Shown: one piece after another, positions 15,124 through 19,718 of the stretch
Layout: each line of letters starts with the position of its first letter
Position numbering within the stretch: position 1 is the first letter of the stretch
Origin: J088 sp003695505 [NCBI: Candidatus Dadabacteria bacterium]
GTDB taxonomy: Bacteria > J088
Length of the DNA: 19,718 bases
Reading direction: 5' to 3'
Assembly (NCBI GenBank): GCA_003695505.1
Contig: RFIY01000251.1
Coordinates: forward strand, 1 to 19,718
Notes under the pieces: generated by a model
Told to the model about the DNA's origin: nothing
Database searches by the model: none
What the model saw: the letters and a program-made list of their open reading frames with translations, nothing else
Made by a program: the position numbers and the translations under genes

Positions 15124-15984
15124 TCAGGTTTCCAGCACGAAGCGGGCCCGCGCGACATCGGCGGGCAACTGCGGCGCCGTCCACGTCGCATCGGGCAACA
15201 GGACAATCATCGTACCGCCACCGCCGCCACCGGTCAGCTTTGCCCCGGGCGCGCCGTGATCGAGCGCCAGTTGCACGAGCTCATCCAACAGATCCGTACT
15301 GGCGCCGTGCTGCGCCAGCCATCGGTGGAAGTGTGTCATCGCGCTGCCAAGCCCCGCGACATCGCCTGCCAGCAGCGCGGTTCGTGCGGCCTGGACCGTG
15401 GCTTCGGCGTCGGCCAGCGCGCCATCGCGACCGCTACGATCAAGCGATGCGGATACCCGCGCGACGACCTCGGCGGTCGGCAATCCGGGCGGCGTCATCC
15501 ACAGCTCGAACCACAACGGCGCAGCACAGCGTGGCAGCGGCGCGATGTCTGGCCCGGCGGCCGTTCGACGATACGTGATCGGTCCGTCCGCGCACACGGT
15601 ACGCACGTCGATGCCGCTTGGATTGCCGTGAAAGATGCGCTCCGCTTCGTCCGCAAGCGCGATCAGCTCGTGATCGACCTTGCCCCCCGCCGCATCCAGC
15701 GCGCGCAGCGCGGCCACCGACAACGCAGCAGAAGAGCCGAGTCCGGCGCCCTGCGGCAGGTCGCCGTCCGCCGATACCGGCACGAGCGCCCGCCCTGTCC
15801 GCTCGGTGGCCAGATTGCGAAACCAGGTCGTAAAGGCGTCCGGCAGCCCAGCGAGTGGCTCGCCTTCATCGAGCTCGACATTGACCTGCAAACCGACCGG
15901 CATGGCGATCGCGGTCGTACCGTGTACGACGGCGTGCTCTCCGATCAGGATGCACTTGCCGTGCGCCGAGCCGCGCCAGCTCAT
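15124..15984 (-). CDS. mvk: mevalonate kinase
   Basis: A 286-residue GHMP-family kinase that phosphorylates mevalonate to 5-phosphomevalonate with ATP. GKCILIGEHAVVHG (9-22) is the mevalonate kinase N-terminal motif. DLPQGAGLGSSAAL (75-88) is the GHMP phosphate-binding loop. NPSGID (121-126) places the catalytic Asp126. KLTGGGGGG near the C-terminus is the third GHMP motif. The retained GEHAVVHG and the GNPSGIDVRT context separate it from phosphomevalonate kinase. The ATG overlaps the HMG-CoA reductase stop as ATGA (15981-15984), which fixes the start although the frame is open far upstream. The protein is somewhat short, as usual for bacterial and archaeal forms. Confidence 0.95.
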   Translation of the reverse strand: MSWRGSAHGKCILIGEHAVVHGTTAIAMPVGLQVNVELDEGEPLAGLPDAFTTWFRNLATERTGRALVPVSADGDLPQGAGLGSSAALSVAALRALDAAGGKVDHELIALADEAERIFHGNPSGIDVRTVCADGPITYRRTAAGPDIAPLPRCAAPLWFELWMTPPGLPTAEVVARVSASLDRSGRDGALADAEATVQAARTALLAGDVAGLGSAMTHFHRWLAQHGASTDLLDELVQLALDHGAPGAKLTGGGGGGTMIVLLPDATWTAPQLPADVARARFVLET

Positions 15985-17264
15985 CCGGCGCGCAGCTCCT
16001 GCAAAACGGCTCGCGCGGTGTCGCGATCGATCTGACCCAGCGCTCGCAGCGCATCGGCCACCTGCTGGACCTCTGCACCTTCTGCGCCGACCTCGAGCGC
16101 GATCGCCCGGGCATGCATCGCCATGTGCCCGGCCTGGATACCCGCCGAAGCAAGTTGCCGAATCGCGGCCAGGTTCTGTCCGAGTCCGACTGCTGCAACG
16201 ACCATCGCCAGTTCCGCGCTGCTCTGGACGCCCATCAGGCCGAGCATCGGCCGAACCCAGGGATGCGTGCCGACCTGTCCGCCGACTGTCCCGAGCGCCA
16301 GTGGGATCTCGATGCGCCCCCAGAGGCGGTCGCCGCGCACACGCCAGGTGGTCATCGACCCGTAAAACCCGTCGCGTGCGGCCCAGGCGTGCGCGCCGGC
16401 CTCGACCGCGCGAAAGTCGTTGCCGGTCGCGATCACGACCGCATCGATACCGTTCATCGCGCCCTTGTTGTGTGTCGCTGCCCGCCACGGATCGATCTCG
16501 GCCAGTTTACTGGCGGCTTCGATACCGGTGGCGACCTCGGCACCACTCATTTCGCCGACGGCGAGCAGTTCGGTACGGATCGAACATTCGGCCCAGGCGC
16601 GGCGCAGATCGGTCAGATTCGAGAGGATCCGCAGCACCGCCCGCCCGCCGGCGAGCTCTTCGAGGCGGCTGGCAACGTGTTCGGCGACGGTATTGACCGC
16701 ATTCGCACCCATTGCCTCGCGCACGTCGATATGCAGATGGACGACCAGCATCGGAGCTTCGTCGTCCGGATGGTGCAGTCGCCGTATCCGCAGCCCGCGC
16801 ATCCCGCCGCCGCGCCGAACGATACCCGGTATCGCCTCGTTCGCGAGTTCCTGCAGGTCGGACTCGGCCGCAACGATGGCGGCCTCGGCAGCAGCCAGAT
16901 CGGGCACGTCAACCAGTTGCACCTGGCCGATCATGACCGGATCGGTCGCACCGGCCGTGTAGCCACCGCTCTCGCGGACGACCTTGGCCGAGTTGCACTG
17001 TGCCGCAACGACACTCGGCTCCTCGATCGCCATGGGCACGTCGTATGGGCGATCGTTGACGACAATCGCCGGCGCAACGGCCAATGGCAGGCCAAAAACC
17101 CCGATCGTGTTTTCGATCATGTGTTCGGCGATCGACAGCGGCAACACGGCCTGGTCGGCGAGTAGCGCGTCGGCCTGCTCATCGCTCAACAGCCCTTCGG
17201 CCGCAAGCGCACGCACCCGCCCTTCCCTGTCGAGCATGCGAAATTCTCGAGGTGTCAGCTTCAT
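15981..17264 (-). CDS. mvaA: hydroxymethylglutaryl-CoA reductase, class II
   Basis: A 427-residue class II HMG-CoA reductase converting HMG-CoA to mevalonate. It aligns almost position for position with the well-studied Pseudomonas mevalonii enzyme: EEPSVVAA carries the catalytic Glu82 (Glu83 there), THNKGAMNG carries Lys267, ATGND carries Asp283, and AGHMAMHAR carries His380 (His381 there). ENTIGVFGLPL (51-61) and EAMGANAVNT (183-192) are the substrate and cofactor motifs. The lack of an N-terminal membrane domain and the class II pattern suggest a soluble enzyme that may prefer NADH; specificity cannot be read safely. The ATG at 17264 has GGAGGAG at an 8-nt spacer and overlaps the upstream kinase stop as ATGA. 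Confidence 0.97.
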   Translation of the reverse strand: MKLTPREFRMLDREGRVRALAAEGLLSDEQADALLADQAVLPLSIAEHMIENTIGVFGLPLAVAPAIVVNDRPYDVPMAIEEPSVVAAQCNSAKVVRESGGYTAGATDPVMIGQVQLVDVPDLAAAEAAIVAAESDLQELANEAIPGIVRRGGGMRGLRIRRLHHPDDEAPMLVVHLHIDVREAMGANAVNTVAEHVASRLEELAGGRAVLRILSNLTDLRRAWAECSIRTELLAVGEMSGAEVATGIEAASKLAEIDPWRAATHNKGAMNGIDAVVIATGNDFRAVEAGAHAWAARDGFYGSMTTWRVRGDRLWGRIEIPLALGTVGGQVGTHPWVRPMLGLMGVQSSAELAMVVAAVGLGQNLAAIRQLASAGIQAGHMAMHARAIALEVGAEGAEVQQVADALRALGQIDRDTARAVLQELRAG

Positions 17265-18199
17265 CGGTGGTACTCCTCCGGATCCATCTGGATCGAACCA
17301 GGATCGTTCAATGTTTCTCGCGCAAGACCCGACACGGCCGGACGAACGAAGCGGACACCGATCCCCTCCCGGTCCAGTGCCGTCCGCAGCGTTTCCCACT
17401 CATCCTGATGTTCTACATAGAAGAATGCAATATCACCGCCTCCGGCGCCACTTGGCTTGAAGGGCAATCCCAGCGACGCCCCCAACTGATGGCACTGTTC
17501 GAATACGGGCGGATACAGCGCCTCACCGAGCCACTGTCGCAGCGCGCGGTAGTGCTCCGCCGCCGCGGCGATCACGTCTCCCACGGACGCGCCCTCGCTC
17601 ACCGCGCAAACGGTCTGGTCAACCGTATCGCGCCAGCTTTGCCACGCGTCCGTCTGCCGCGCCTGCCGCAGACGATCCACCCACTGGCGGGTGTCGGCCG
17701 ACATCCCGGCACAGACGACGGCAAATCCCGCGGTTGCCGGAAACGGCAGCGGCCGCCAGAACGGGCCATCGTCGCCTCGACGATACAGCCCCACGCCCCC
17801 GTGAATGATCGCGGCGAGGTCGCCGCCACTGCCGGACTTGCCGACCAGCTCGATGTGGGTCTGCTCGGCACGCAACCATAGCGTGTCAGCCGCTGTGCAG
17901 CCATATCGCGCGGCCGCCAGCAAGACCGCCGCGGTGGCGCTCGACCCGAACCCAAGCTTGGCCTTATTGGTGAAAAAGCCGCTGGTGTCGAGTGCGGACT
18001 TCGCTCCCGCGACACGCGCCGCGCCCGGATAGAGCGGCTGCACCGGATCAACCGGCCCGTTTGCGGTGGTTGTCAGCGCACCCCACGGCGGTACTGCGGC
18101 GACCAGCGCGTGGGCTCCGTCGGTAACGGCGTATTCTCCGGCGAGAAACATCTTGCCGGGTGCGCGCCAGCGAATCGTTTTTGACAACCGACGGGTCAC
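17261..18199 (-). CDS. phosphomevalonate kinase (GHMP family)
   Basis: A 312-residue GHMP kinase converting 5-phosphomevalonate to the diphosphate. APGKMFLAGEYAVTDG (13-28) is the N-terminal motif, with GEYAV typical of phosphomevalonate kinases. KLGFGSSATAAV (81-92) is the phosphate loop. GKSGSGGDLA (120-129) and KPSGAGGGD (248-256) complete the fold. Its place between mvaD and mvaA supports the assignment. I chose the GTG at 18199 because it overlaps the mvaD stop as GTGA, as at other junctions here; an ATG at 18214 with a close GGAG would add five residues. The gene fills the classical (eukaryote-like) mevalonate route rather than the archaeal bypass. Confidence 0.93.
   Translation of the reverse strand: MTRRLSKTIRWRAPGKMFLAGEYAVTDGAHALVAAVPPWGALTTTANGPVDPVQPLYPGAARVAGAKSALDTSGFFTNKAKLGFGSSATAAVLLAAARYGCTAADTLWLRAEQTHIELVGKSGSGGDLAAIIHGGVGLYRRGDDGPFWRPLPFPATAGFAVVCAGMSADTRQWVDRLRQARQTDAWQSWRDTVDQTVCAVSEGASVGDVIAAAAEHYRALRQWLGEALYPPVFEQCHQLGASLGLPFKPSGAGGGDIAFFYVEHQDEWETLRTALDREGIGVRFVRPAVSGLARETLNDPGSIQMDPEEYHR
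17273..17279 (-). promoter_or_regulatory. Shine-Dalgarno site of mvaA
   Basis: GGAGGAG on the minus strand, 8 nt before the mvaA ATG and inside the end of the kinase gene. It marks the true mvaA start inside a longer open frame. Confidence 0.75.
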
Positions 18200-19185
18200 G
18201 CCGGCAGGCGCCATGGCTCCGGGGCGGCACCCGCGCGTTGTACGATCGGGCCATGGCCGATTTCGGTCGTGATCAGATCGACGACGCCGGGAATTTGTCG
18301 CAACTCATCCCCGATCCGTTCGGCATGACGGGCTTCGCAAAACACTTTGACGTGCGGACCGGCATCCATCGTGAAGCCGGCCGGGATGTGTTCCCGCTCC
18401 CGGATCGCGCGGACCCGCTCGATCACGGCCCACGTTACGGCATTCCAGTAAATGATCGCGGGCCGGGACGTCACCGGAACGGCGTGCATTTTCAGCGTGC
18501 TGTGTTCCATCGTCGCGAGCAGCGAGGCGAGATCCATATCGTGGATCGCCTGCTCGGCAGCATCCAGATCACTCGGGTGGGATGCAACCCACGCATCGTA
18601 ATACGGTGACGTCCGACTCTGCGCCATTGCGTCGCGGCTCAGGTGTTTTTTGGGGCCTGTTGCGGTGCAGACGACGAGTACGCGAAGATCCCACGCAGCG
18701 GGGACCGGCAGCGCGCGTAGCGACACGCCGTCACCGACAGGATCAATGCGCGCGAATCCTTCGATCAGACTGCGCGGTGCGCTACCCGACACACGAAGCG
18801 TTTCAGCAATGATCCGGTCGCGGGACAGTTGCAGGCCAAATGCCTCGATCAACGCAACGACCGCAGCCGCACCGCCGGATGCCGAACTGGCCAGGCCGGC
18901 TGCGGTAGGGAAGCGGTTTTCGGTGCAAAAGTCGAGGTGTGCAGCATCGACACCCAGCCGTCTGCACAGCGCCAGGATCCGTTCGCGTTCACGCTCGCTC
19001 ATCTCGCGGCCGTCCAGCTCGAATCGCCCACGACCATCCGGATCGACCGTCGTCACAGTCTGGAGCGCCCCGAGCGGCAACGACAGGCTGCCGACATCAG
19101 GAATGTTTCGCTCGGCATCGCGCTTGCCCCAGTACTTGATCAGCGCGATATTCGAGCATGTTGTGACCGTGACCGGACCGGTCAC
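18196..19185 (-). CDS. mvaD: diphosphomevalonate decarboxylase
   Basis: A 329-residue enzyme making isopentenyl diphosphate from mevalonate 5-diphosphate by ATP-dependent decarboxylation. NIALIKYWGKRD (12-23) is the family signature. PTAAGLASSASG (93-104) is the phosphate loop. SGSAPRSL (133-140) holds the conserved Ser and Arg138, with Pro where Cys or Ser is common. MDAGPHVKV (273-281) contains the catalytic Asp274 (FDAGPN in most homologues). These residues support a true decarboxylase rather than a phosphomevalonate decarboxylase or kinase-like relative. The start is GTG at 19185, set by AAGGAGG with a 6-nt spacer and by the GTGA overlap with the fni stop. The 3' end overlaps the next kinase. 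Confidence 0.96.
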   Translation of the reverse strand: MTGPVTVTTCSNIALIKYWGKRDAERNIPDVGSLSLPLGALQTVTTVDPDGRGRFELDGREMSERERERILALCRRLGVDAAHLDFCTENRFPTAAGLASSASGGAAAVVALIEAFGLQLSRDRIIAETLRVSGSAPRSLIEGFARIDPVGDGVSLRALPVPAAWDLRVLVVCTATGPKKHLSRDAMAQSRTSPYYDAWVASHPSDLDAAEQAIHDMDLASLLATMEHSTLKMHAVPVTSRPAIIYWNAVTWAVIERVRAIREREHIPAGFTMDAGPHVKVFCEARHAERIGDELRQIPGVVDLITTEIGHGPIVQRAGAAPEPWRLPA

Positions 19186-19718
19186 CCCACGCCTCCTTCA
19201 TCTAGCGAAATCCAGTCGCGAAGTGGCGAACCAATCAGCCGTGGCACACGTCGCAGCTCCGCCGGGCGACGGGCGCCGGCCAGCAGGCAACCACGACGCA
19301 GCCCCTCGATCCAGTCGGCGAGAACGGCGTCCGCGTCCAGTTCGTCGTCTTCGAGCGCAATGAGAACCGGCCGGGCCGCGCCAACCAGTGTTGCGCCCAA
19401 TGCCAGCGCGCGTAGCACATCAAGGACCGTACGAATGCCGCCGGAACTGATCGTGCGGAAGCCGCGGCGCACGGCCCAGGCGGTCGCCGCTGCGGTCGGA
19501 ATCCCCCAGTCTCCAAACATCCCGCCAAATGGCGGCGCATCCGGCCGCGCAGCCTCGACCCGCGTCCAGCTCGTGCCGCCGCGACCCGACACATCGACCC
19601 ACTCGACCCCAGTCGATCGGATCGCATCGAGCGCCTGCGGGGACATTCCCGCGCCGGTCTCCTTGACGATCAGGGGCAGACCAAGCTCGTCGCGATACCG
19701 GGCGATGGCGTCCACCGC
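19182..19718 (-). CDS. fni: isopentenyl-diphosphate delta-isomerase type 2, C-terminal half (5' truncated by window edge)
   Basis: The frame is open to the right edge, so only the last 178 residues are present and the start lies outside. This is the FMN/NADPH-dependent type 2 isomerase interconverting IPP and DMAPP. Signatures seen are LPLIVKETGAGMS, GVEWVDVSGRGGTSW, FGDWGIPTAA, the FMN phosphate-binding TISSGGIRTVLD and GATLVGAARP. The type 1 (Nudix) isomerase is ruled out. Its stop overlaps the mvaD GTG as GTGA, so it heads at least the visible part of the mevalonate operon. The promoter, and perhaps HMG-CoA synthase, would be further upstream. Confidence 0.95.
   Translation of the reverse strand, partial: AVDAIARYRDELGLPLIVKETGAGMSPQALDAIRSTGVEWVDVSGRGGTSWTRVEAARPDAPPFGGMFGDWGIPTAAATAWAVRRGFRTISSGGIRTVLDVLRALALGATLVGAARPVLIALEDDELDADAVLADWIEGLRRGCLLAGARRPAELRRVPRLIGSPLRDWISLDEGGVG
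19192..19198 (-). promoter_or_regulatory. Shine-Dalgarno site deciding the mvaD GTG start
   Basis: AAGGAGG on the minus strand, 6 nt before the GTG at 19185. It is the strongest ribosome site in the operon and lies within the last codons of fni. Confidence 0.8.

Overview
The window is 19.7 kb of GC-rich bacterial chromosome, densely coding and mostly on the minus strand. No rRNA, tRNA, CRISPR array or transposase gene was seen. Several things suggest a myxobacterium-like (former deltaproteobacterial) lineage: an UvrC that by recall looks deltaproteobacterial, MshEN and PATAN (DUF4388) domain proteins, a secreted enzyme ending in a MYXO-CTERM/GlyGly-CTERM-like tail, and a bacterial mevalonate operon. 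This is an inference from protein style. A gammaproteobacterium cannot be excluded.

Layout. (1) 1-492 (+): the C-terminal part of an MBL-fold/RNase J-like hydrolase, cut by the left edge. (2) 602-3187: a lower-GC accessory segment with an unrecognised PD-(D/E)XK-like protein (+) and an AbiEi/AbiEii type IV toxin-antitoxin pair (-). The AbiE module lies between two 52-bp direct repeats (1477-1528 and 3187-3238, 48/52 identical). The right repeat is the 3' end of the neighbouring serine hydrolase gene, so the module looks inserted at, or recombined into, that gene tail. (3) 3194-4387 (-): a serine hydrolase lipoprotein of the beta-lactamase class C family. (4) 4446-7203 (-): a catalytically intact PilT ATPase directly behind a PilB/GspE-like protein whose nucleotide-binding motifs have been lost. 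(5) 7342-13613 (-): uvrC, an MshEN-PATAN protein, a secreted zinc-dependent phospholipase C-like protein, a sterol desaturase/fatty acid hydroxylase family membrane protein and a PQQ-dependent sugar dehydrogenase-like lipoprotein. The last three overlap by 4 nt each. (6) 13700-14125 (+): a small acidic unknown protein diverging from uvrC. (7) 14147-19718 (-): a mevalonate operon in transcription order fni (truncated by the right edge), mvaD, phosphomevalonate kinase, HMG-CoA reductase and mevalonate kinase, followed by an HSL-family alpha/beta hydrolase.

The mevalonate block encodes every step from HMG-CoA to IPP and its isomerisation to DMAPP. HMG-CoA synthase is not in the window. The four junctions between its five pathway genes are ATGA or GTGA overlaps, implying translational coupling. 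The most unusual points are the pseudo-ATPase/PilT pair with a second MshEN protein nearby, and the AbiE module framed by a duplicated gene tail. There is no gene-free stretch over 300 bases.
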